A stretch of DNA of 64,000 nt from Salinispora pacifica CNR114 (GTDB lineage Bacteria > Actinomycetota > Actinomycetes > Mycobacteriales > Micromonosporaceae), in the NCBI RefSeq assembly GCF_000514775.1, contig NZ_AZWO01000008.1:124001-188000 (forward strand), read 5' to 3'. Below are positions 53,102 to 62,200 of this stretch, in pieces. Positions within the stretch are counted from its first letter, which is position 1. The number at the start of each line of letters is the position of its first letter. The notes beneath the pieces were generated by a model, which saw nothing but the letters and a program-made list of their open reading frames with translations, made no database searches and had not been told where the DNA came from. The position numbers were made by a program, and so were the translations under genes.

Positions 53102-54445
53102 TCACCCGGTTTCCGTCGAACGGGACGCGGTGCTCGCCGCGGACTTGACTGCTGCCCCCGCCACCTGCGCGCCGACAACGACACCGGCGACGACAGGCGC
53201 GGCAGGGCCCGCTGCGGCGGACGCCCCGACCGCACCGGCGCCTGCGGCACCAGCGCCCGCACCGGCTGCGGCGCTGCCGCCGGCCGTCGCCGTCGTCGTA
53301 GCGCTGCCGGCTGAGGCGCTCGCGGTGGTGGTCGTCGCGGTACTCGCCGAGGGGGCGGCACCAGCGGTGGGGGAGGGGCCGGTGAATACCGGCGGGGTCG
53401 GTCGAGGCGTGCCCGATCCGCTGTCGCCGCCGCTGGGCTGCGGCGGGTAGCGGCGGTCCATATCCCGGGCATAGTCCGTCGCGGACATGCCGGATGAGCC
53501 GCGTCTCGACGCGACCGCGTGCAGCCCTGCGGCGCCCGCCGCAGCCAGCATGCCGGCGGAGTTCCCGGTGGTTTGTACCGCGCCGACGGTCCAGTTGAAG
53601 AACCGCATCATGGCCGGCAACGCCACGAGCGTCATGCCGAGCATCCCGGCACCGATGAACCACGTCGAGATATCCCGGTTCTGCGGATCGCCGACGAGCA
53701 TGAACGCGACCGCGTAGCTGGTGGCGGCGAACGGCTCGTAGAAGACCATCGCAAGCAGCCAGCCGAGCACCCGCTTCAACCAGTTACTGGTGGCGGCGGT
53801 GAAGCTGCCGCTGGCGGCGAGTTGCAGCATTCCGGCGAGGATGATGATGGCGCCGTTACGGAACAACAGCAGCATCGCCTGCACGATGCTCGCCACGAGC
53901 ACGACCATGCCCACGACGACCACCAGGACGCTGCCGATACCCGGTCCCACCGGAAGCAGCAGCATCTGCATCCGCGCGGCCAGCGCGTTGGTCTTGCAGC
54001 CCGGGTCGACGCCGAGCCCTGGCGCGCAGTCCATACCCCAGGTGAGGACCCACTCGGTGTAGGACTCGCACGCCCGGAGCAGCATCTGCGTGCCAGTGAG
54101 GCTTACCGCGCCGAACAACGCGGTCGTGAACAGCCCTTTCACCACCGCGACGAGCGGTTCCCCCTTGCGGTTGATAATCAGCAGGAGGGACTGCCACATG
54201 ATGCCGCCGACCGAGACGATCAAGGCGAACGGCAGCATCCACCGCTGGAGAGTCTGTGCCGCTGGCGCATGCTCGACGTCGACCGGCGGCAGGTACAGCC
54301 ACCACGTCACGGTCGACGTGATCAGCGTGGACTGGGCCTGGCTGATCAGGTCGGCAAGCTGGCCGATCATCGTGTCGGCCACGGCGCCAGCGACTTCCGT
54401 CGCGCCCTCTTTGAACTGGCATTTGAGATCCCACGCGTCGCACAT
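53102..54445 (-). CDS. VirB6/TrbL-like polytopic membrane protein
   Basis: 447 aa. An N-terminal Cys-containing segment (MCDAWDLKCQFKEGATEV) is followed by about six membrane helices between residues 70 and 300 (PFALIVSVGGIMWQSLLLII, VLVVVVGMVVLVASIVQAML, WFIGAGMLGMTLVALPAMM). The C-terminal ~130 residues are Ala/Gly/Thr/Pro low complexity. Topology and operon position fit the inner-membrane channel component VirB6. Confidence 0.8.
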   Translation of the reverse strand: MCDAWDLKCQFKEGATEVAGAVADTMIGQLADLISQAQSTLITSTVTWWLYLPPVDVEHAPAAQTLQRWMLPFALIVSVGGIMWQSLLLIINRKGEPLVAVVKGLFTTALFGAVSLTGTQMLLRACESYTEWVLTWGMDCAPGLGVDPGCKTNALAARMQMLLLPVGPGIGSVLVVVVGMVVLVASIVQAMLLLFRNGAIIILAGMLQLAASGSFTAATSNWLKRVLGWLLAMVFYEPFAATSYAVAFMLVGDPQNRDISTWFIGAGMLGMTLVALPAMMRFFNWTVGAVQTTGNSAGMLAAAGAAGLHAVASRRGSSGMSATDYARDMDRRYPPQPSGGDSGSGTPRPTPPVFTGPSPTAGAAPSASTATTTTASASAGSATTTATAGGSAAAGAGAGAAGAGAVGASAAAGPAAPVVAGVVVGAQVAGAAVKSAASTASRSTETG

Positions 54446-54447
54446 GG

Positions 54448-55221
54448 CTACCTGCCCGGCAGCGGCGTGTAGCTGCGGACAACGGCAGGGCCGACCAGGG
54501 CGCGGACCGTGGACCAGTCGCCCCGGGGCGGGGCGATCAGACTCCAGTCCGTGCCCGTCCAGGAGACCTGCACCACCGTGGCCGCGCGGGCGACGCCACC
54601 GTTGCCGTCCGGCGCCTCGATGAGCAGCCGCAGGCTGGCCGCATGCGGGCCGTACGAGTCGATGCGGACCCCGGCGATCGAGGCGTAGATGGGAGACAGC
54701 GGATCGCCGTAGGGAATCTGCAACTGCTCCTGAGCAACGGCGTAGTCCTGGGTCACCGCGTCGATGTATGCCGCAACATCCGGCCCGACGACCTGCTCAC
54801 GCAGCGTCGGTTCCCAGATCCGGGGCCCCACCTGCGGACTGGTCCGCACCAGCAGGTGCAGTGCGGCGAGAACGGCACCGGACGGTGTCTGTGCGAAGCC
54901 TCGCGCTCGCCCAGCGGAGGAGTCGCGGGGACCCGCAGTGGCGGAGACCGGCAGATTCAGCCCCGCCACGGTGGTCCAGGTCAAGTCGGTAGGCCATGAG
55001 ACCTCGTCGGCCACCTGCTGAGGTACGTCGGACGCCGGAGCGTCTGCCGGCGCATTTGCCTCGGTGAGTGGCTGCCCAGGCGAGGCGTGATCGTTCCGGG
55101 TGTCGTCGCCACTGCGGGCGACCGCAACCGAAGCCAGCACAAGCAGTGCCAACCCGACGGCGGCGACGACCATGGGACGGATGCGGCGGCGGGGCGCCGT
55201 GTGCGAGATGCGGCGGTTCAC
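54448..55221 (-). CDS. VirB8/TcpC-like bitopic protein
   Basis: 257 aa. A basic N-terminus and one membrane helix (MVVAAVGLALLVLASVAVA, about 17-35) precede a Pro/Ala linker and an exported domain (about 85-255) with GFAQTPSGAVLAALHLLVRT and a strand-rich C-terminus (TVVQVSWTGTDWSLIAPP), as in the NTF2-like domain of VirB8/TcpC. GTG start overlaps the TGA of the upstream small gene (GTGA). Confidence 0.75.
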   Translation of the reverse strand: MNRRISHTAPRRRIRPMVVAAVGLALLVLASVAVARSGDDTRNDHASPGQPLTEANAPADAPASDVPQQVADEVSWPTDLTWTTVAGLNLPVSATAGPRDSSAGRARGFAQTPSGAVLAALHLLVRTSPQVGPRIWEPTLREQVVGPDVAAYIDAVTQDYAVAQEQLQIPYGDPLSPIYASIAGVRIDSYGPHAASLRLLIEAPDGNGGVARAATVVQVSWTGTDWSLIAPPRGDWSTVRALVGPAVVRSYTPLPGR

Positions 55222-55532
55222 GTGAGTGCCACCCCCGCGATGCCGGCGGCCAGACTGGTCAGCGCCAGTCCGGCGAGCACCCAGGGCACGCCTGCGGCGC
55301 CATCCACGGCGGTCTGCGACCGGTTACGCCGTCCGATGATCATCATCCCGGCGCAGATCATGAATCCAAGGACGCCCGCGACCAGCAAGATCCACTTTCC
55401 CCAGCTGAGGAAGCTGGTGGCTACCGCTTCCATTCCGGGCGGTGCCGACGGCGCCGGATTCGGGGCGTTCACGGCAAGCACCGCTTGGCCGGCAACGACG
55501 AGCTTGAGGACCATCTCGATCTCCTCCGACAA
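55218..55532 (-). CDS. small two-helix membrane protein, pilin/VirB2 position
   Basis: 104 aa. Two membrane helices (WILLVAGVLGFMICAGMMII and VLAGLALTSLAAGIAGVAL) separated by a short basic loop (GRRNRSQ), with a Pro-rich exported N-terminal part. Size, topology and place as first gene of the secretion operon suit a VirB2/TrbC-like subunit, but no signature residue proves it. Confidence 0.65.
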   Translation of the reverse strand: MSEEIEMVLKLVVAGQAVLAVNAPNPAPSAPPGMEAVATSFLSWGKWILLVAGVLGFMICAGMMIIGRRNRSQTAVDGAAGVPWVLAGLALTSLAAGIAGVALT

Positions 55533-55863
55533 TCGAAATGCGGCCCAGTCGGGGCCGCTGCCGGAGACGTTCGTCGGGGTGCGGAGCCGTTACGGTTACC
55601 GCCGACGTTGACGGGAGCGCTGCGGGCGCTAGGGGTAGCCCTGGTCCGGAACTGTTCACCGCTGCTGCGCGCGGGTATCCGGAGCGAGAGGGGCATCCGC
55701 GATTTGCTGAGCAGGCCGGTCCCATGGCTGGCTCTCCGCGGGTCGCCGAACCGATTGATGTCGGCGAGGCGAATCCACGCCCTGGGCTCCCCTCTTGTTC
55801 GGGCGCGGAGCCGGTGGCGTTACGGCGCTACGGCAGCGTCGCCGCCTACGGGCGGACGCGAGC
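55533..55863. promoter_or_regulatory. divergent control region of the transfer operons
   Basis: 331 bases between the minus-strand secretion operon and the plus-strand transfer genes, without a convincing gene. It contains weak relatives of the element motif: CGGTTACCGCCGACGTTGACG (55594 onward, minus orientation) and CGCTACGGCAGCGTCGCC (55830s, plus orientation). No clear -10/-35 pair was picked out. Confidence 0.45.
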
Positions 55864-56412
55864 GTGACCAGCATGATCCGCTCCAGTCACATTCCCGCCC
55901 TACTGGCGGTCGTCTTCACGGCCGGGCTGCTCGGCGCCTGCTCGGCAACAACTCCTCAGCCTCGTCCGCAGCCGTCCGTGGCGGCGTCGACCCAGCTCGT
56001 AGATCCGTCGGTGGACTACCACGACCCGCACGCGGTGTGCGCGGCGTTCGCCGTCGCCGCGCATCGCGTGGACACCGCCGTCGACCGTGATCGCGCCGAC
56101 GTCTACCGGCGGGCCGCGATGTACCTGGACGCCAGGTTGGCTGCGGCGGTGGTCGACCAGGACTCGGCGCGCCAGACCCCGCAATGGCAGGAACTGCTCA
56201 ACCACCGCGCCTACACCGACGTTCAGCTCGGCCCGTACGCCGGCGACGCGCTCCCGCCCGACACCGCCGAACAGCGGCACGTCGGCGCACTCGTGACAGT
56301 GCAACCGATTGGGCGTGACGGCTGGCGGGGCACGCTCGAACGCCACACCGTCGTGTGCGGCCTGCGGCCGAGCACGGACGGGTGGCGGATCAGCGAATAC
56401 GAGATCGGCTGA
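55864..56412 (+). CDS. element lipoprotein, transfer region
   Basis: 182 aa, GTG start. A signal peptide with lipobox LLGACS places the Cys near residue 26. The mature part has DPHAVCAAFAVAAHRVDTAV, ARQTPQWQELLNHRAYTDVQ, VGALVTVQPIGRDGWRGTLE and VVCGLRPSTDGWRISEYEIG, a strand-rich C-terminus that resembles the NTF2-like end of VirB8-like proteins. It may be an outer channel or surface component; not certain. The next gene starts 5 bases later. Confidence 0.65.
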   Translation: MTSMIRSSHIPALLAVVFTAGLLGACSATTPQPRPQPSVAASTQLVDPSVDYHDPHAVCAAFAVAAHRVDTAVDRDRADVYRRAAMYLDARLAAAVVDQDSARQTPQWQELLNHRAYTDVQLGPYAGDALPPDTAEQRHVGALVTVQPIGRDGWRGTLERHTVVCGLRPSTDGWRISEYEIG

Positions 56413-56417
56413 TCGCG

Positions 56418-57536
56418 ATGACCGGCACGAACGGACAAGCCAGCCCGACATCGGTGCGCGCCCTCGTACTGCTGCTCACCGGCGTGGTGGCCATCGCGGC
56501 CGGTTTGGTCGCCTTCGTGGCCTCGGGCGCCGCCACCCTGCTCGCCGCGAGCCCGGCGCTGGTCGCCGCCCCCGCCAGCGGCCCACTCAACGTCGACGCC
56601 ATACCGCCCCATGCGCGTTACCTCGCTCCCTGGGTGGTCCGCGCCGGATCGATCTGCCCCCAGATCACGCCGCCGATGATCGCCGCGCAGATTGACCTGG
56701 AGAGCAGTTGGCGTGCCGACGCCGTCGCCGACAACCCGCCCGAGCGCGGTGGGCCTGCCATCGGCATCGCGCAGTTCCAGCGCGGCACGTGGGCGAACTG
56801 GGGCGACGACTACGACAACGACGGACGCAACGGGCCGGACGACCCCGAAGACGCCATCTACGCGATGGGTCGCCTGATGTGCGACCTCGTCGCGTGGGCC
56901 TCCCGCAACATCGCGGCGAACGTGCTGAACGGCGACCCGCTCGACATCGCCTGGGCCGGCTACTTCTGTGGCCGCAGCTGCATCGCCAACGCCGGCGGGG
57001 TACCGGCTGCAGGTAAGGCACACGACTATCCCCAGCAGGTCCGCTCCCGCATCGGCAAGTACACCCTCGAAGCAGGAGGCACCGGCGCCTGGCGCCTTCC
57101 GCTACCCGCCGACAGCTACCAACTCGTCAGCAGGTTCCGGCCGCCATCGCGGCCCAGCCACGACGGTGTCGACCTCGCCGCGGCGACCGGAACTCCGATC
57201 TACGCCGCTGCGGCTGGCGTCGTCCTGGCCGCCCGGTGCGACAGCGCGTACTGCGACCGGCCTGGAAACCCGAACCTGTCGGGCTGCGGGCTGCTGGTCA
57301 ACATCAACCACGGCAATGGCATCGCCACCCGCTACTGCCACGCCGTGCGTCTCGCCGTCTCCGCCGGCGAGCAAGTCCAGGCCGGGCAGCTCATCGGCTG
57401 GGTCGGCAGCACAGGCCGCTCCTCCGGTCCACACCTGCACTTCGAGGTCCACCGAAACGCGCCGCCGCTGACGGCTGCCAACGCGGTCGACCCGCTGTCC
57501 TGGTTGGACTCGGTGGGGGTGCATATCCATCGATAA
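56418..57536 (+). CDS. VirB1-like lytic transglycosylase with M23 endopeptidase domain
   Basis: 372 aa from ATG 56418. N-terminal membrane anchor or signal (VLLLTGVVAIAAGLVAFVA). The SLT-like domain (about 60-200) has MIAAQIDLESSW with the catalytic Glu and GIAQFQRGTWANWGDDYDND. The M23 metallopeptidase domain (about 235-360) has SHDGVDLAAATGTPIYAA, NHGNGIATRYCHA and GPHLHFEVH. This two-domain wall hydrolase opens peptidoglycan for the secretion apparatus, as in TcpG/Orf14-type proteins of Gram-positive conjugation. Confidence 0.9.
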   Translation: MTGTNGQASPTSVRALVLLLTGVVAIAAGLVAFVASGAATLLAASPALVAAPASGPLNVDAIPPHARYLAPWVVRAGSICPQITPPMIAAQIDLESSWRADAVADNPPERGGPAIGIAQFQRGTWANWGDDYDNDGRNGPDDPEDAIYAMGRLMCDLVAWASRNIAANVLNGDPLDIAWAGYFCGRSCIANAGGVPAAGKAHDYPQQVRSRIGKYTLEAGGTGAWRLPLPADSYQLVSRFRPPSRPSHDGVDLAAATGTPIYAAAAGVVLAARCDSAYCDRPGNPNLSGCGLLVNINHGNGIATRYCHAVRLAVSAGEQVQAGQLIGWVGSTGRSSGPHLHFEVHRNAPPLTAANAVDPLSWLDSVGVHIHR

Positions 57537-57621
57537 GCAGGAACTCGGCATTTCCGACTTTCTTGTCGCTGGTTCCTGCTGGCGCTCCTCGCGAGCCCGG
57601 CCATTTCTGGAGGCATCACCA

Positions 57622-58254
57622 ATGTTGGTAAGTGCTTACGACTCTCAGTCCTCGCGACAGATCGCCGGCTCGATCACGGTACGGGCGGTGGGCCGAGCTG
57701 CTAATCGCAGTCATCTGGCCGAAACGCGCGTCATCGACGTCGGCGGCGGGTGGCACGCGGGCACCTGGCGTGTCGACCTACGACGGCTTGCCGACCGGGC
57801 CCGCGTGACGGCACTCGCCCTGCGTACCCAACCCGGTGAACGCCAACTCTCCGACCACGACTGGTCGGAGATTGTGCGCGGCATCGCAGACCGTGTTGGT
57901 CTCGCGGACCGGCCATGGGTGGCTGTGCGAACCAACCCGACCACGCTCACCCTGCTCACCGACGCCACCAACGGGCCACTGCACACCGAAGCCGCACGGG
58001 CCTATGCCCGTACGCCAGCAGTCACCTCCCGAACTACGCCCACGCATCCACGACCGGCGTCGGCAACACCCACCGCCGCTGCCGACCCGAGCACCGCCGG
58101 GACGGCCAACCCGGAAGCTCCGCCTAATGGCGTTGCCCAGCTGAGCTTTGCGGCGCCGCCCACTGCCGCGCCGGGCGCTGCCGCTAGCTCCCCGGCCCAC
58201 CAGCCCGGTGGAGCGCCGATCCACGGGGCAGTCGCCCGTCCGCACACCAGATAG
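57622..58254 (+). CDS. element protein, unknown function
   Basis: 210 aa, ATG 57622 with CTGGAGG upstream. About 1-125 look folded (IAGSITVRAVGRAANRSHLA, ERQLSDHDWSEIVRGIADRV, PWVAVRTNPTTLTLLTD); the rest is Ala/Pro/Thr low complexity. The ISDHDW-like stretch recalls a short region of relaxases (LTDSQWAHIAAEIVAAVGIA at 27,600s), so it could be another relaxase-domain relic, but the match is weak. Confidence 0.5.
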   Translation: MLVSAYDSQSSRQIAGSITVRAVGRAANRSHLAETRVIDVGGGWHAGTWRVDLRRLADRARVTALALRTQPGERQLSDHDWSEIVRGIADRVGLADRPWVAVRTNPTTLTLLTDATNGPLHTEAARAYARTPAVTSRTTPTHPRPASATPTAAADPSTAGTANPEAPPNGVAQLSFAAPPTAAPGAAASSPAHQPGGAPIHGAVARPHTR

Positions 58255-58269
58255 ACGAGGGACCGCAGC

Positions 58270-58395
58270 ATGACCGTTCCGCGCCGACGACGCCATCCTC
58301 CGCAAGTCACCGTCACGAAACAGGCCACCCCGGCCTTGGTCGGCGTCCGTGCCGCTGCCGCTGCGGCTGCGGCTGCGGCGCGGAGGTGCCCATGA
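58270..58395 (+). CDS. tiny basic ORF in the transfer operon
   Basis: 41 codons, MTVPRRRRHPPQ start and a run of nine Ala. Its TGA overlaps the next ATG (ATGA). Possibly only a coupling leader, like the small ORFs at 25099 and 36860. Confidence 0.4.
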   Translation: MTVPRRRRHPPQVTVTKQATPALVGVRAAAAAAAAAARRCP

Positions 58396-59213
58396 CCCGC
58401 CGACCTCTTACCCGGGACGCTGTCGCAGCGCATCTGGGCTACTACTGGGCAGATGCGTCCTGGCCGGCCCCATCGAACCTGGCCGCCTTAACGGCCGTAG
58501 CGTGGAACGAGGGGTGGAACGAGGCACCGGTCTCACCCGCCGACGATCGACAGCTGGTTGGCGTTGACTTTGTGGTCAAGGCCGTCTTCCCGCTCGGTTT
58601 CGCCTCCGGCAAGCGAGCCGGAGTCCTGGCTGTGGACGGTCACATCACCGCAGCCGCCCACGAGGCGACCGGCCGCCTCAGCGACGAGAACGACCCCGGG
58701 CGCGTCGTGCGCGGACTCCTGGACCAGTTGACGGCCGCGGCCCATGACGAAGTCCGACGTCACGACGGAGCGAGTACGGAAGCGGGAAGTAATCGTCCGT
58801 TAGGGCGGACATTCGAGGCTGCGGCCAGCGACAACCGCGCCCGCACCAACGCGCAGCGCGCCGCAGCCGCCGCCAGCGTCGCCTGGACCCACGCCGTCAA
58901 GGACGGATGGAGACAGGCGTACTGGACCGCCAACCGCATCATCATCCCGATCCGGGACAGCAAGCTCGCTGCCACAAACGCCATCGACGGGATACCGGCC
59001 GTCGACTGGCTCGACGACCTCGCCGAGGCGGCTCGGGCGATCGCCGACGAACGGCCCGGCCAGCACCCTGCCCAGCTCGCCCGACTCGCCGGACCGGCCG
59101 AGACACCATCGACCGCCAGCGGCGACCATGCGGCCCGCGAGGCCCCATCGGCGGCCAAGAACCACCACAACAACGGCCTGGATAAGGGCGACCGCAGGCA
59201 CCGGGGGATGTGA
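58392..59213 (+). CDS. element protein, unknown function
   Basis: 273 aa from ATG 58392. Trp-rich N-terminus (AAHLGYYWADASWPAPSNLA, VAWNEGWNEAP) and a helical middle (TNAQRAAAAASVAWTHAVKD, WLDDLAEAARAIADERPGQH). No family recognised. Ends 4 bases before the start of the giant gene. Confidence 0.55.
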   Translation: MTRRPLTRDAVAAHLGYYWADASWPAPSNLAALTAVAWNEGWNEAPVSPADDRQLVGVDFVVKAVFPLGFASGKRAGVLAVDGHITAAAHEATGRLSDENDPGRVVRGLLDQLTAAAHDEVRRHDGASTEAGSNRPLGRTFEAAASDNRARTNAQRAAAAASVAWTHAVKDGWRQAYWTANRIIIPIRDSKLAATNAIDGIPAVDWLDDLAEAARAIADERPGQHPAQLARLAGPAETPSTASGDHAAREAPSAAKNHHNNGLDKGDRRHRGM

Positions 59214-59217
59214 TTCC

Positions 59218-62200
59218 ATGGGAAGGAAGCGCAAGGAGATAGCCGGGCAGCTGTCGTTCGACGACTACCTCTGGGCGCGTGCGTCGGAGCCGGACGACTT
59301 CGACGAGTTGGAGGTGGAAACGAGTGAACCAGTACGCAGCGCAAGCAATGAGTCACTGGAGGAGCCACCTGCCGAATCGGTATCGGCAGATCGAGGACCC
59401 GGACGAGTTCTTCACGGAACTGGGGGAGCAAATCGCCCAGCAGATCGAGGAGCTGAGCAGGACGCTGGCAGGCCCGGACCCGGAGCAGGAGACGTACCTG
59501 AGCAAGGTCGGCCGGCTCAACAACGCCAGGCTGAGCGCCGAGGGCCAGGTCCTGCGGGAGATGCTGCCCGACCCGGCAACCGACTTGAGCCCGACCCGCT
59601 AGAACCTGCCGCACCGCTACCGGGGGCTGCGCTACCGCCCCCGGTAGCGACGGCTTCACCCGACTCCACCGCACCAGACATCGCCCCCGCCCAGCGGCCG
59701 ACGAACACCCCGACCGCGGCCACCGACCTGCTTGGCGAACTGGCGGACCTGCCACACCCCGCGCCGCCCGTACCCCCAATCGAGCCGGAGAACGATCCCG
59801 TTCCTTCCGTCCGCTCCTCCGGCTTTGAGTCGCACGACGCCGAGGCGGCACCGAGCGGACCGAGGTTCCGGCCCACGGAGCAGGCGGACCTTGCCCCCTC
59901 CGGGGAGGCCGCCCGAATCAAGGCGAACATCGCCGCGCTGCGGGTGCTGCGCACGCTGCAAGCCGACCAGCGGCCCGCCACCGTCGACGAGCAACAGGTA
60001 CTCGCCCGCTGGTCCGGATGGGGTGCCGCCCCCGCCGTCTTCGACCCGGACCGCGACGACAGCACCTACGTGTGGGCGCGGGAGCAGCTTGCCGAATTGC
60101 TCGACGAGACCGAGTGGCGCGCCGCGCGACGGACGACGCTCAACGCACACTACACCGACGCCTCCGTCGTCAAAGTCGTGTGGGACGCCGTGCAGCAGCT
60201 CGGCTTCACCGGCGACGACGTACTCGAACCGGGATCCGGCAGCGGCAACTTCATCGCCTTTGCGCCGGAGCATGCGCAGATGGTCGGTGTCGAGCTGGAC
60301 CCGGTCACCGCAGCCATCTCTGCGGCCCTCTACCCGGACGCCCGGATCCTCAACGAGAGCTTCGCTGACACCCGCCTTCCCACGGGTGCCTTCGATCTCG
60401 TCGTCGGAAACGTTCCCTTTGGCAAGGTCGCGTTGACGGACCGCCGGCACAACCCTGGCGGCCATAGCATTCACGACCACTTCATGATCAAAAGCCTTCA
60501 CCTGCTGCGGCCAGGCGGGCTCATGGCGGTGCTCACCTCGCATTTCAGCATGGACCGGGCGAACCCCGCGGCCCGCCGGGAGATCACCGGACTCGCCGAC
60601 CTGGTCGGTGCCGTTCGGTTGCCCTCAAAGGCCATGGCGAGAGCTGCTGGCACCGATGCCGTCATGGACGTACTGATCCTGCGCCGTCGTGAGGAGGGCC
60701 GCCCCGCCACCGCCACCCGGGAGTGGGAAACCACCCGGCGGATCACGTTGGGCGAGGATGAGGTGCGCGTCAATGGCTACTTCCTCGACCGCCCCGGGCG
60801 GGTGCTCGGCCGGCTCGGCACCGGCGGCCTTTACAGCGGGGACGAACTGGCCGTCGTCGGTGACCGCGACTGCGCCCCGGCCCTGCGCGCTGCATTGCAG
60901 GAGATCGTGGCGGAGGCGCAAGCCCAGGCGCTGACCTACAGCCCCGCCCGGCAGGCCACGCAGTCGCAGCCGATCGCGTTCGTCGCTGCGGCGGAGCAGC
61001 AGCCCGATGGCTACCTGGCGCTGCGCAAGGACGGCACGTTCACCCGGGTGATCAACGGCCAGGACGAGCCGTATGCGCCGCCGAAGACGCAAGGCGACGA
61101 ACTGCGAGAGCTGCTGCGGCTGCGCAACCTCGCCATGCGGCTGCTGGAGGCGGAGGCAGCGACGCTAGACGACACCGAGGAAATCGGCCGTCTTCGTGCC
61201 CAGCTCGGCCGCCGCTACGACAGCTACGTTTCCCGGTTCGGGCCGATCAACCGCTACAACACCTACGAGACGGGCAAGGTCGACGAGGAAACCGGCGAAC
61301 CGATCCTGCGGCGGGTCGCCCCCGCGCAGGGCGGATTCCGCGCCGATCCGTTCTCCAACCTCGTCTACGCCCTGGAGCGCTTCGACGAGGCATCGCAGGT
61401 CGCCTACAAGTCCGACATCTTCACCACCCGGGCGATCGCTCCTCGCGCACCGAAGCTCGGCGCGGAGACGCCCGAAGACGCCCTCGCCATCTGCCAGGAC
61501 GTGTACGGCCAGATCACGCTGGAGCGGGTGGCGTGGCTGCTTGGCCTGGACCAGGAGGACGCGCGTCAGCAACTGGGCACCCTGGTCTTCGACGAGCCCG
61601 GCACCGACCGGCTCGTCCCGGCAGCGGAGTACCTGTCCGGCAACGTGCGGATCAAACTGGACCAGGCCCGCGCCGCAGCCGAGCAGGACGAGCGGTACGC
61701 GCCCAACGTCGAGGCCCTGACCGCTGTGAAGCCCGCCGACCTCACACCGGAGGAGATTCGCGTCCGGCTGGGCGCGAGCTGGGTCAGCGGCGAGACGGTG
61801 CAGCAGTTCCTGCAGGAACTCCTGGACGACCCCACCCTCGCCGTCGAACACGGCGTCGGCGCAGCCGACTGGACGGTCACCTCGAAGCGGCGCGCCACGA
61901 CCCTCGCCACAAGCACGTGGGGAACCGAGCGGAGATCCGCAGTCGACATCGCCGAGGACCTGCTGAAGCAGCGGCCCGTGCGCGTCTACGACGTCGATCC
62001 CGTCACGGAAAAACGCCGGTTGAACGCCGACGCCACACTCGCGGCCCAAACCAAAGCGACCGAAATCAACGAACGGTTCAGCGACTGGCTGTGGGGAGAG
62101 CCGCAGCGCGCCAACGCCCACCTCGCCATTTACAACGAGCGATTCAACTCGCTCGTCCTGCGCTCCTACGACGGGGCAAAGCTGACCCTGCCGGGCCTGG

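Noticed and set aside
45983..55532. Many long plus-strand open frames opposite the secretion operon (for example 46214-47779, 48509-49696, 51567-53450, 53519-54472)
   Set aside because: They are antisense shadows of high-GC genes with Gly/Arg/Pro-rich translations, while the minus strand gives clear family motifs.
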